DNA of 64,000 nucleotides from Knoxdaviesia capensis. Lineage: Eukaryota > Ascomycota > Sordariomycetes > Microascales > Gondwanamycetaceae. The translations under genes were made by a program, and so were the position numbers. The stretch covers positions 126,462 to 190,461 of the forward strand of contig LNGK01000014.1 of the NCBI GenBank assembly GCA_001510575.1, read 5' to 3'. Below are positions 35,217 to 46,187 of the stretch, piece by piece. The notes under the pieces are model-generated. The model was not told the DNA's origin and searched no databases. It saw nothing but the letters and a program-made list of their open reading frames with translations. The first letter of the stretch is position 1; the number at the start of each line of letters is the position of its first letter.

Positions 35217-36780
35217 TTAAGCCTTGGTGGTGGTCTCCTCCTTGTGCTCGTCGTACACGACGACGCCCTTCTCCTGGAGATCGGGCACGTCACGGCCGAC
35301 AATGTTGTCGAAGAGACCGTCGACCTGCTCGAGCGACAGGCCCTTGGTCTCCTTGAACACGAAGAACACGGTGGGCAGGGTGATGACGATGTTGAACGAG
35401 GCGAACAGGAAGTAGAACTTCCAGCCGAGGTGGTCCAGGGCAATGGGGCTGACCTGCGACCAGAAGGTCGACACAAGCCAGTTGCCGATACCGGTGGCGA
35501 AGGCACAGCCGCGGGCACGGATCTGGAACGGCATGATCTCGGACATGTACAACCACGACACGGGGCCGAACGACACTGAGAAGAGCACGGTGACGGAGAA
35601 CAGGAAGGCCACGCCGGCGATCGAGAGGCCGCGGTGGTCGGCGTTGACGTTCTGGCTGTTGATGACGGCCTCGCACACGAGCGCAATGGTGATGGCAATG
35701 GTACCGAACAGCAGCGGGCGGCGACGGCCAACCCGGTCGACGATGAAGGTGATGAAGATCAGGTTGGTGACCGGGCCGACGCAGTTGTAGATACCGGCAA
35801 TCAGCAGACCGGTGTGGCCCTCAAAGCCGAGAGCGCGGTACATGACTGTCTGGTAGTAGCCGATGACGTTGATACCGGTGAACTGGGTGAAGACCTGCAC
35901 GAGAGTGCCGAGCATGAGACGCTTGCGCCACTGTGGGACCTGGAACATCACGAGCCAGCCGTCAACGGTCATGTCCCTCTCGGCATCGATGGTGCGCTTG
36001 ATCTCGTTGTACTCGTCCTGGATCCACTCGTCGTTGGAGCCGTCGTAGTGCAGGCGGCGCAGGATGGTCATGGCCTCGTCGCCGCGGTCGTGGGCAATCA
36101 GGTGGCGCGGCGACTCGGGGAACCAGATCATGCCGATGGCAAGCAGCAGCGACGGGACGACCTGGAAGGCAAGCGGCAGACGCCACTGGATCGACGACGA
36201 GTCGGAGGCCCGGCCGGAGCCGTAGCCGACCCACGTGGACACGATGAAGCCGACGCCGATCATCTGTTGCGCGAGACCGACGATGAGACCGCGCATCTTG
36301 GGGTGGGCACACTCCGACTGGTACACGGGCACGGCCATGGACATGAGACCAACAGCGAAACCCGTGAGAATACGGCCGATAAGCATCATAGCAAGGCTGT
36401 GGGGGGAGGGGGATCTTGTTAGCGGAGCTGTTCTTCCAAAGGAACCCATCACCATGCAGAGGAACCCAAAGAAGTCGAACTTACTGGTAGGCAGCAGCCT
36501 GCAGAATGGCACCAATAGTGCAAATGCATGCACCAACCATAATCGTCGGCCGACGGCCGTACTTGTCCATAATCACACCACCGAACAGGGCTCCGAACAC
36601 GGCACCACCCGAGAAGGTCGAGTTGATGGCGCCGATGATGGGCGATGTGTTGGTGGTGTTGAAGAAGGTCAGGAAGTTGTGCGAGGCAATCACATCGGTC
36701 ATGACACCACTGTCATATCCGAAGAGAAAGCTGCCGATGGCGGCAAACACGGCAATGCCGATGCCGTAGCCTTTGCCCAT
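35217..36780 (-). CDS. MFS sugar (monosaccharide) transporter
   Basis: A plasma-membrane proton-coupled sugar porter of the major facilitator superfamily. Two exons, 36780-36485 and 36396-35217 (donor GTAAGT, acceptor CCACAG, phase 2), encode 491 aa with the expected 12 membrane segments. Signatures in order: SFLFGYDSGVM in TM1, DKYGRRPT in the 2-3 loop, GRILTGFAVG in TM4, PESPRHLI before the central loop, FTQFTGINVIGYYQ in TM7, DRVGRRRPLL in the 8-9 loop, and a C-terminal FKETKGLSLEQVD. The sequence resembles fungal hexose/monosaccharide porters rather than quinate or lactose permeases, but substrate cannot be read from sequence. The upstream region has an E-box abutting a TATA box and two CreA-like CTGGGG hexamers. 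The next gene, 5.3 kb away on the same strand, is an alpha-xylosidase. Confidence 0.92.
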
Positions 36781-37030
36781 CTTGAAGGTGTTGATGGAGA
36801 CAAGAGCTTAGGGGATGGGGGGTATACGGGAGAATTGGTAAAAGTGGGAAGAGATGAGAGGGAAAACCACACAAGTGAATGCGGGCAAAGTGGAAGAGAG
36901 AGGGATGATATGAGAGAGAGAGGGAGAGAAGATGCGGTGAAGACAATAGATGTCGATGAAGCTGGTGATGGAAGGATGAGAGACAAGAATGGAACGTACA
37001 GTCGATGGAGAGAGCCGGCCAGCGGCCGTC

Positions 37031-37043
37031 TTATATACACGTG
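37031..37043 (-). promoter_or_regulatory. E-box and TATA element of the sugar transporter
   Basis: On the minus strand CACGTG (37043-37038) directly abuts TATATAA (37037-37031), about 255 bases upstream of the transporter ATG. CACGTG is the core for bHLH factors. The layout suggests a regulated core promoter; binding is inference. Confidence 0.45.
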
Positions 37044-37207
37044 GCACTCGCAGGAGGGTAGGCACCCAGAGAGAGCGTTACTCTACCTAAGGCTCCTAGC
37101 AGGAGAGCAGGAGTCGCCGGGACTTGGCGTGTTCCCCGGAATGGAGATGCGGAGACCACGAGGGGAGGCTCTTCATTACCCATGGGGAGGAACCCCTGCG
37201 AGTGGTG

Positions 37208-37209
<2 letters not shown>

Positions 37210-37241
<32 letters not shown>
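37210..37241. repeat. (CT)n microsatellite
   Basis: Sixteen CT dinucleotides, in the distal promoter of the transporter. Confidence 0.95.
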
Positions 37242-37244
<3 letters not shown>

Positions 37245-37266
37245 ATCGGGGGTGGATGTTGGTCTC

Positions 37267-37281
37267 CCCCAGAACCCCCAG
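37267..37281. promoter_or_regulatory. paired CreA-like sites
   Basis: Two CCCCAG hexamers (CTGGGG on the minus strand, fitting the SYGGRG CreA consensus) lie 3-4 bases apart, about 490 bases upstream of the transporter ATG. Paired sites are the form usually needed for carbon-catabolite repression. Motif-based only. Confidence 0.35.
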
Positions 37282-38257
37282 ACTAATCACAAAACCCTGC
37301 ACGAATATATCGAATTGTTGTAAACAGGCTATATTCAAAATCCCAAGACAAGAAATTAAAGCTGGGCCGCGCCCGTTCCCATCCAACCAAGAAACAAGAG
37401 GCGATGGCCTAGTCAGGAGAGCGACGGAGCCACCGGCCCAGGTGGTTGAGATCTAGACGCCCGTATTGGTGCAGAACGACAAGAGAAAAAAGGAAGACAT
37501 CGATTGATCGACAGCCACGCGATGGGAGGCATCGAGTCACTTTGCCACCTGATATTCGTTTATTGTCTGGCGGCGTTCCATTTTTGCTTGAATCACTTCC
37601 TGCGGACACTATCGGTGGTGCTGGTATGTGGTTCCTGGCCCGGCTCGGATTCAGAAGTGGTTGCGAAATCAACCGCCGTGCACTAAGAGTCTACGGGGAA
37701 GAGGACAGAGGCAACGATCGCTACAAGCTATGTGTGCTCGCGGTCGCCGAAAATAGTAGTACGACTAGATTCTAATCCGACTATGCTTACCAGCTCACCA
37801 CTACTGTACTCATGCATAGAGTGGGCAGAGTCTAGTCCAGCTCTATTCGTGGTATGCAAGTGACGGCTGAAGCGGCAGCCGAGAGGAGCCCTGGGGAGGG
37901 GCGGGGCGTAGGGTTCCGTTAGGGTCGGCTTCTCGGTGGCCTGTTGGACCTCTGACCCCAAGCATTGGAATGCAACCTCTTGCTAGGTTGTCCTGGGAAT
38001 ATCGGGACGTCTTCCAGCACACTGCAACGGTTCTAATGCTGGAACAACCCTCTCATATGAAGGGGAAACCTCGGATTGTCCCCCATGTTCTGCGGTGGCC
38101 ATGTGAGGCGTTGGCCTCGGGTTTGCTGTATCTCACCATCACGATGCGCCGAGTTCCCCGCAATAACCATAGTCACACGGTTCTGCACCTTCTCCGCGGG
38201 GAGGGTGGCTGGCACTGGCCCACTGACTGTCAATTTCTCTCACTTGCACCGTAGCAC

Positions 38258-38279
38258 CCGGTCCGGTTGCCCGGACCGG
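38258..38279. repeat. perfect 9-bp GC-rich inverted repeat
   Basis: CCGGTCCGG and CCGGACCGG are separated by the four bases TTGC. It can fold as a strong hairpin, or present two CGG/CCG half-sites of the type bound by Zn2Cys6 regulators. No adjacent gene explains it. Confidence 0.8.
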
Positions 38280-38521
38280 ATAGGCAAGTTCTGCATACCA
38301 ACCCGGGGGACCTCATCTTCTCGCTTTTGTCTGTCTCTCGGTGTCTCTCCAGACCAGCACAGCTTCCCACCAGACCGGACCACAGAGGAAAAAAAAAATC
38401 AAAAGACGGGGTCCCCAGATGGAGAGAGAAAAGGGGGGAGGGTCCTGGAAATGGAGTAATCTTCTTTTTTCACATTTATCCAGAAAACATGGAGATGAAG
38501 GAAGGCTGAGGGAGGGAGGGT

Positions 38522-38553
38522 GTGAGGGCGTGAGGGCGTGAGGGCGTGAGAGC
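38522..38553. repeat. tandem octamer GTGAGGGC x4
   Basis: Three perfect copies of GTGAGGGC and a fourth with one change, in direct tandem. Confidence 0.9.
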
Positions 38554-38636
38554 GTATGAGGTTGTTCCCCGGACCAGCGCAGCACGTGTGTGTCTCCCCT
38601 GGGTATCACGCCGTAAGGCAACCTCTGAGCACCCGG

Positions 38637-38664
38637 TGTGAGTGAGTGACTGAGTGAGTGAGTG
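38637..38664. repeat. GAGT tetranucleotide repeat
   Basis: Repeated GAGT/GACT units, about 28 bases, just downstream of the octamer tandem. Confidence 0.85.
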
Positions 38665-39189
38665 CACCAGCCACATGGAGCTTATGCCTAGTGTGGAGAA
38701 AACGAGGAACCCCAGGGGGGAAAAGGGGGACGATGGCTCGCGCGCGCGGTCATCGCCGTTCGGCAGGTTTGCAGAACGACCGGTGCACAGGTGCCTGTGA
38801 CGCCGGCCGCATGACAGGCAGGCAAGGGGGGAAGGCGAAAGAGAAAGGTCGGCAAGGCAGAGGTGAGACGCATTCGGCGTTAATGCCTTTTAAGGCCAGA
38901 AGCTAGCTAGCTGTTGCGAGCTTGCGAGAGCCTCAGGCGTGAGCTGTGGCGTGTCAAGCATATATCGTTACGATTACATAGCGGAGTGTCATTTGGCTAG
39001 CTTTTTGTCTGAGCGGCCTCGCTTGTCTGTCTGTCGGTTAGCATATACTCGGGGCTAGTTGGATCCCTGACCTGCTACAGCTTAGCGTCCTGGAGTCTAT
39101 TATATTGTTGGATTTACCCAGCCTCATGTTATGCACATGACGAGCTGCCACGCCGGTGATTCGCGAAGCACAGGTGGTTATATGCGATG

Positions 39190-39206
39190 TGCTGTACTGT
39201 ACTGTA
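39190..39206. repeat. GTACTGTAC cluster, copy 2
   Basis: Overlapping TGTACTGTACTGTA units in gene-free DNA. Confidence 0.8.
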
Positions 39207-39724
39207 TATGTTAACGCCGAGCCTTATAGCCTGGACCTAGTCGCCGGACTTTATTCTATCTTGGCTTTCTATCACACCGCCGCACCTTTATTCAACGTCA
39301 CACCAGCCGGGTTCAGATATATTAACTGCAGGCCGCTGCAGATCGCCCTACTGTATGTCGCCCGTGGCACCACCACCACCCACCGCCGGTATTGCTTTGC
39401 TTTTCTCACGGTAATACGGGAAGCGGTAGATGAAATCCATCCCGTACCCAAGTGCCGCCCGCTGCATATTGGGTGACTGAGTCCACCAATACCACCACAG
39501 CGTCGTGCCTTCGGCATTACTCTGCTATAGGATTGGGCCAAAACAGTCGTTGCTCACGGGGCCTGGGCGAATCTAGTACGGGGGGCCCCCGTCCGCAGGT
39601 TTTTCAGGCAGGGAGTGATGGTGAAATTTCGGATTTGGAGGGGACGGGGGGCGTGCACGTCACAAAGACTTGGTGTACAACAGGTCTAATCCTAGCGAGG
39701 GTCGAACTAACTCTAAAAGGGTAT

Positions 39725-39741
39725 GTACAGTACTGTACTGT
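39725..39741. repeat. GTACTGTAC cluster, copy 3
   Basis: GTACAGTACTGTACTG, a self-complementary core. Confidence 0.8.
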
Positions 39742-39977
39742 TCTATATTTGTCCCCAACTTTGAGTCCACTCTTTCCTTATGCAATTATCTGAAATCTGG
39801 AGTGAGTGAGATATCCGTGGGACCATATGGTCCACCAGGCTTTGAGCCTCATATCTGGGGAGAAGTGTGTGAATAGTAACACAGCACAGCGTGAACGTGC
39901 CCTCACCAGACGAGCTGGAAAGCTTCTCTCTCCCACGTCCCTCTAACCCGACCGCCTTGACCAGGCCTGAGACAGCA

Positions 39978-39994
39978 TTTTTTTTTTTTTTTTT
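39978..39994. repeat. T17 homopolymer
   Basis: Uninterrupted run of seventeen T. It could be simple slippage or the A-tail trace of an old insertion on the minus strand; no element body is recognisable beside it. Confidence 0.9.
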
Positions 39995-41455
39995 GGCACC
40001 AAGGGGCGCCCGATCACCAGCAGGCTCTCTATCCATTCCAAACGCCAGTGCTAGGCAACGCCAGACGAAGAGCCTCAAAAGGCGGTGCGAAGGCCCGAGC
40101 CTGAAGGGTTCCCGGGGTTCCGGCACGAGAAAGCCCAAACAGGGCAAGGTCGTTTGTTCGTTGTCTGATCTAGCCAACAACACGGTAAATCGCAACTAAC
40201 TGATTGGTGCGGCAGTGATGGTGACCATGCAGATGAAGAATGCAAGGTTGCAGAGGCCAAAACACCACGACTCGCCACAGTGAACACAACAACTGGATTA
40301 CCAAAGAGTAAGACCTAAGGAGGGAGCAGAACATCCGACAGCCTGAAGAACGAAGTGTGACCGACGGACAGGCATTCCGGCCTGACAAAAGGACCGATTC
40401 TGCTGCAAATATCTGCGGGGGGCAGGGGGGTGGTGGTGCGTTGGAGAGGGTCTGCCTGGTTGTTATTGGAGGAAATACACAGCGAGGAGTCGAAAGGTAC
40501 ACCAGAATTTGGGGGAAGAGACGTACAGTAGTACTGTAGTGGGCCGAGATACCCATCACCTTTTGCTCGTACGTGGGAATTGTGTGTCTGTATGCGAAGA
40601 GCTAGGATACGAAATCGAAGAGCACGTTTCTTGGTCAGATGACCGTCTCTCACGATACCTGTCGACATCCCACGCAGAGACCTTTATGCTGTAAGCCGGA
40701 TGACGATGACGGCTATCGCTCGGCGACGATCCGACGATCATGGTATAATGACGCTGGTATATCACCCAGAAAGCCAAGCTGAGGCTCTGCGGCAAGCATA
40801 CATGAAAGGCCACTAAGAGACCACCAAATAAAAAATAGATTAAAACAGAACAGACACCCCAAGGAACAATCCACCACACATAAGAAAGCCAGAACGGGAT
40901 GAATAGATGAAAAACAGGCCCTGACGCAAAATGAAAAGGAGATGGGCCAGGAGTGTGTTTTTGGCGACGCGGCTATTTAGCCGGTTAGCGCTAAAGTGTC
41001 CCGGACAGTCTCTGACGCTAACGTTTTTGCGGCCCAAGACGAAAGAAAGAAAGGGAAGGAAGGACAAAAAAGTACAAAAAAGGAACGAAAGAAGAACACC
41101 ACACGCCCCCCCCGGCTCCGAACTTCTGGATCGGGCCGAAATCGTCTGACGGGCCTTGTCAGGACAGTGAGAGCCGTGCACGGACACACTGTACGCCTAA
41201 GGCCGCTAGATTGGTGATCAACCCTAAGATGCTGACCGTTAACCCTAGTGACGGGGGGGGGTTTGCCTTGGGATTCCGACAGGTTTTCACTTAGCAAACA
41301 ACGGAGTGTCCGCTCATGTCTACAGTAAGCACTATGCCTGATTCTGTCCAAAAGGCAAATTTGGCATTTACCCGGTGCGTGTGTCTCACCAGGGGCCACA
41401 GGCCATGCATTGGTAACGAGATGGTGGGTGCGCGTGGGTGAGCGGAGAGAGGAGG

Positions 41456-41457
<2 letters not shown>

Positions 41458-41486
<29 letters not shown>
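41458..41486. repeat. (GA)n microsatellite
   Basis: About fourteen GA dinucleotides. Confidence 0.95.
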
Positions 41487-41489
<3 letters not shown>

Positions 41490-41777
41490 ATGCATGCATT
41501 TGCTATCCTGGGACGTGGGACACAGAGCCTCATTGAGTGTGGTGTCGTTACTTGCGACTTGACCCTGGCGAACGACGCTGGTTTCCGGGCATGTGTCTCA
41601 CTTGGTACCACACGTCATGCCATTGGCATTCGTCCGTGTCGTGAAGCTCCTCCCAATCACGATGTTGGAGCAGGTCGGGATTGCCTGCCCGCCGTGCTAG
41701 ATCCGAACTCTCCAACTCCGATTTGTCACGCTGGCTGACATCTCCTTAACCGTCTGAAGGCGTAGGTGAGGGGTTCA

Positions 41778-41801
41778 TGTACAGTATGTACAGTACAGTT
41801 T
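41778..41801. repeat. GTACTGTAC cluster, copy 5
   Basis: TGTACAGTATGTACAGTACAGT, 0.3 kb downstream of the GH31 stop. Copy 4, more degenerate, is at about 40523-40540. Confidence 0.8.
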
Positions 41802-42114
41802 AGCCTTGTGTATCTCGTCAAGAACAGAGTGCCACACTTGGCTCCGGATGGACGGATTGTTGAGGATGGCGTGTTGGCCACTGGCGGTAATCTCGGTCGC
41901 AAAAAGGCCCGTTTTCGAGGCTTGTTGGCTGCAACAAACGGGCACTCGACGAGCACAGATACAGAAAGCACACACCAGCAAACACCAACAAACGAGACGA
42001 GCAGGGCACTCAGGCTATTCATCCAAAGATATCTTGCTCATGATCTATCAATTTAGGGTTCGGGTTTATGTACATCAGGTCTTTTTCATCATCATCACTC
42101 CAGACCACACGGCT

Positions 42115-44569
42115 TTAAACCTCCAGAGACTCAATGGCCACAGCAGCATCTCCCTCCAGAGACCGGCCCTTTCCGGCCTCCTGGACGGCAAACGAACCCT
42201 TCAGGGCGGCAGTCGACGTAAGCTTTCCATCGGCACCAACCTCAAGGACGGCAACCTCCTTGCCCTCGTTGTCCACGACAGTGGTCTTCGCGCCCGCCTT
42301 GGTCTCGTACAGCACAACCTCGACATCGGCGGCGTAGTCGTACACCGGGCCCGACACGGCCGGGGTCTTGGACCCCAGCACCAGGATGGTGTTCTCGCGC
42401 ACGTACAGCGGCAGCGAGCCGAAGCCGTGCTTCTCGCGGAACCAGCCCGGACCGGCCTTGACCTCGTTGGTGAAGAACGAGGTCCACCGGCCCTTGGGCA
42501 GGTAGAAGTTGACCTCGTTGGACTCCTCGAACACCGGCGCCGCCAGCAGGCTGTCGCCGATCATGAACTGGCGGTCGAGGTAGTACGACGTCGGGTCGTC
42601 GGGGAACTCGACGAACATGGCGCGCAGCGACAGCGGCAGGCCCTCGGCGATGGCCGTCATGGCCTGCGCGTACAGGTACGGCATCAGCCGGTTCTTGAGC
42701 GCCGCCCACTTGGCCAGCGTGCTCGACGCGCCCTCGTCGGTCTTGTCGTCGTTGTCAATGGTCCACGGCACGCGGTACGAGCCGCTGCCGTGCAGCCGGC
42801 TGTGCGAGCACAGCAGGCCGAAGCCGACCCAGCGCTTGTAGATCCACGGCGGCGGGCTGCCCTCGAAGCCGCCAATGTCGCAGCTCCACCAGGCGAAGCC
42901 GCTGAGGCCCAGCGACAGGCCGCCGCGCACGCTCTCGGCCATGGCCTCGGGCGTCGACTCGCAGTCGCCGCCCCACTGCAGCGGCAGCCGCTGCGAGCCG
43001 GCGGTCGCCGACCGCGCAAACAGCACGGCCTCCTCCTTGCCGAAGCGCTCCTGCAGCGCCTCGTACACGATCTTGTTGTAGGCGAAGGCGTAGTAGTTGT
43101 GCATCTTGGCGACGTCGACCGACTTGTCAAAGTACTCGGCGTCGTCGGCGGGGATGCGCTCGCCGAAATCGGTCTTCAGGCTGTCGACGCCGACGTCGAA
43201 CAGCTTGTTCAGGCACTCCTTGTACCAGGCCACGGCGGCCGGGTTGGTCACGTCCAGCACGCCCATGCCGGCCTGCCACAGGTCCCACTGCCACACGTCG
43301 CCGTTCTTGCGCTTGATCAGGAAGCCGTTGTCGGCGCAGTGCTTGAAGGCGGCGCCGTTCTGCGCGATGTACGGGTTGATCCACACGCACACCTTCTTGC
43401 ACAGGCCCGAGGCCTTGAGGCGGGCGATCTGCGCCTTGGGGTCCGGGAAGCGCTCGGCGTCAAACACAAAGTCGGTCCAGCGGAAGGCCTTCATCCAGAA
43501 GCAGTCGTAGTGGAACACGTCGACCGGGCAGTTGCGCGCCTTCATGCCCTCGAGGAACGAGTTGACCGTGGTCTCGTCGTAGTTGGTGGTGAAGCTGGTG
43601 GTCAGCCACAGGCCGAAGCTCCACGCCGGCACCTTGCCGGGCTTGCCGGTCAGCAGGCTGTAGCGGCGCAGCACGTCCTTGGGCGTGGGGCCGTAGATGA
43701 TGTAGTACTTGATGCGCTGGGCCTCGACGCTGTGCTGCACGCGGCAGCTGCGCTCGGAGCCGACGCCGAGGTCGACGCGCGCCATGGTGTCGACAAACAC
43801 GCCGTAGCCGCGCGACGAGATCCAGAACGACACGTTCTTGTACGCCTGGTCGGAGCTGGTGCCGCCGTCGGCGTTCCACAGCGAGATGTCCTGGCCGACC
43901 TTGTTGAAGGCGCCGAAGCGCTCGCCGAGCCCGTACACGCCCTCGCCGACCGACAGCGTGGTCTGGGCGAACATCCAGTGGCGGTAGTTGCGCATGTCGC
44001 TGGTCTCGTAAGTGGTCGGCGGAGCCGGCGAGTAGGCGAAGCCGACGCTGCGCTCGTCCAGCGACGTTAGGTGGCGGCTGCGGTCGCCGGCGGCGTGGAA
44101 CTGCACGCGGAAGTTCGACAGTTCCGGCGCGACGGTGGCGGCGATGGCGCCCGACGTCAGCGTGGTGCCGGCCTCGGAGGTGGTGATCGAGGTGGTCGGG
44201 GCGGCCGGTCTGCCGTCGGGGAACAGCTCGGGGAACGGGCCGCGCTGGACCTCGCCGGACCAGTGGGTGGCCTCGACGGACAAGACTCCGTCGAACTCGG
44301 CTTTGATGTCCTGTAGAGGGGGGTGGGGGGGTTAGTTGGGGTTCACACTATTGCCAGCCAGGGACAAGTTTGCTATGCTATATACACGAGTACCGTACCA
44401 TGGTTACGGTCGGCAGGTTGAGGGTATCGCCGCGGCCGCGGATCGTCCGTGTCGGGCACAGCAGGTTCAAGGCATCGCCAGCGGGGCTAGGAGTAGTCTC
44501 GTAGATTTGCTCGGCATACTCGACCTTCTTGTCGGGGGCCACAAGCCACATGCCATTGCGGAACCGCAT
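42115..44569 (-). CDS. GH31 alpha-xylosidase (YicI-like, intracellular)
   Basis: It probably releases alpha-linked xylose from the non-reducing end of isoprimeverose and xyloglucan oligosaccharides in the cytosol. Two exons, 44569-44399 and 44310-42115 (donor GTACGG, acceptor CTACAG, phase 0), encode 788 aa, close to E. coli YicI (772). No signal peptide. Conserved blocks follow YicI in order: GVYGLGERFGAF, DGGTSSDQAYKN, SFGLWLTTSFTTNYDE, FHYDCFWMKAFRW, VCVWINPYI, the nucleophile Asp438 in KTDFGERIP, the acid/base Asp506 in QWGGDCE, LSGFAWWSCDIGGFE and SSHSRLHGS. The KTDFGERIP form and the FHYDCFWMKAF block favour alpha-xylosidase over alpha-glucosidase, though this needs assay. A GCGGGG CreA-like hexamer lies about 275 bases upstream. 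The antisense strand is open for 754 codons, a by-product of strong GC3 bias. The sugar porter lies downstream on the same strand. Confidence 0.9.
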
Positions 44570-46187
44570 GATTATGAATGTGTAGACTGTGAATGGGGAT
44601 AAGAGGGGATGGGTGAGAGGTATCAAGAGGTTAGACAAGAGATGTCTACTGGATAGTGAATTAGAGAGGAAGAGGAGAAGAACAGAATGAATAGAGAATG
44701 AGAAGAGAAGCAAGACTCTGGAGGGGAGGAAGATATCGAGCAGCTGCAGGACCACAGCTACATAAAGACCCAACAGCTCCCGGCCCAGTGACGTACTTTT
44801 CCCCTCCAACAAGCTCTGCTGTTCTTCCAATTCTTCCAATTCCCCCGCTATAAACCCCGAGGGGAAGAGGGAGAAGCTAAGGTCAGGCACCGGCCTCGGC
44901 TATACTCCGTAGTAGCAGTTGGGCTGCACGTAGACTTTTAGCGGTGGTGGTGTGTTCTCTACACGCTGAACATTGCATGAAGAACTCAGACTACTATTCA
45001 GACATGGTCTGCATATTTCCCATTTATCCTCCTCTTCGCCCCCCCGCTTGTATCCCCCATAGCATGACTGGTCTGCTTTTGCAGTCTGGAGATCGGTGCG
45101 GGTTACTACAACGTGGAGAGCGGTTTTGGGTGGCCAAATGTGGGTTCTTTCGAGCTTCCCACCACGCTCGATATATCTGGTCCCAGGGTTCTTCGGTCAA
45201 GTTTCCAGTCGTCCCCCAGTGGCGTGTCCGTACACCGTGGCTGGTGGTCCTGTTCAGTGTGGGTTTGCGGGCGTGTAAGTCGGGTCGGGCGGTGTGTGGT
45301 GTTCAGTTCTGGCTTCCCGTGGGCACACTCCCCTAATATCTCGCTACCGGTAGTGGTCTTCAGTTCCCCTCGTCTGTGCAAATTAATTACAGATACCTGT
45401 GAATTGCAAGCCGCGGGGAGTCCAGTTCACACGCCCCCTTGCTGCGATCTCCGCCCACCCACCGGGCCTTTATTCCCCCACTTACTCTAGTTGTGACTTT
45501 GTGCGGTTGTGCTGCTGCTTCGTTTCGTGATGTTCACCACTTTCACTTTCACTTTCCCACTCGCTTACTGAAGTTGCCCAGAACTCTCAGATGGGTCCGG
45601 CCTTCTCCAACAACCCCGGAACTCACTCATCCGTGCCCAAATGGAATAACCACACACTTCTCCAAATTACCACACAGCCCAAGAAGGACAATACTGTACA
45701 TACACTACAGTACTGTACTGTACTGTACGTTCATACTCTCCAACCCTCGGATCCGGGGATTGTTCGCGCCTTTCAACCCCCGGATATGGATGTGGATGTG
45801 TGGGAAACTCTCCCCATTCAATCACAAGGCCTCCATGTGGGCCAGCGAATCTCATTCAGCCTGAATGGCCCATACGTCCCCTCGTCGGGCTTTGTCCATT
45901 CCTACCAGCGACAAAAGTTCAGCCCCAAAATGCGCTTGTCCGACTGAAGGAGACATCCGCTAAGAAAACGTTGAGAGAGAGAGTCCGCGCGATCACGGTG
46001 TTTAGGGTTAGGGCTTGGCCAGCACCTTCACTTGTGCTATTGTATAGGTTGCCCCTATCAAAGATTACGACGTCTTTCATGATTCATACCGTCATTTAGG
46101 ACGCTATGTGTTAAGCTTTCTTCTTCTCGCTCCTGGTTCTCTGCCATCTCTTTCTCTTCCTATAATTATTCCCTTCTTCACGTCCCT
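44570..46187. other. gene-free stretch upstream of the GH31 gene
   Basis: About 1.6 kb. The first 350 bases are purine-rich on the plus strand, a likely GH31 leader and promoter. A GTACTGTAC cluster lies at 45691-45729, and two tandem TTAGGG units at 46002-46013. No supported ORF. Confidence 0.55.
45691..45729. repeat. GTACTGTAC cluster, copy 6 (largest)
   Basis: ACTGTAC, a short spacer, then CAGTACTGTACTGTACTGTAC, about 39 bases in all. Confidence 0.85.

Larger units (their letters stand above)
36781..42114. other. long gene-free, repeat-dotted region
   Basis: About 5.3 kb with no supported gene on either strand. The first 550 bases are the transporter leader and promoter. The rest holds a (CT)n tract (37210-37241), a GC-rich hairpin (38258-38279), an octamer tandem repeat (38522-38553), a GAGT repeat (38637-38664), a T17 run (39978-39994), a (GA)n tract (41458-41486) and four GTACTGTAC-type clusters. 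ORFs up to about 170 codons have no protein character. It may be an island of decayed DNA or host unannotated non-coding RNA. Confidence 0.55.

Noticed and set aside
38258..38279. Intrinsic terminator
   Set aside because: The hairpin lacks a T run, and the genome is eukaryotic.
39978..39994. T17 run as the tail of a LINE-like insertion
   Set aside because: No target-site duplication or reverse-transcriptase remains are visible beside it.
41806..44070. 754-codon plus-strand ORF opposite the GH31 gene
   Set aside because: It is the antisense of a strongly GC3-biased real gene. Its protein is Ala/Val/Gly/Arg-rich without domains, while the minus strand has all GH31 motifs.
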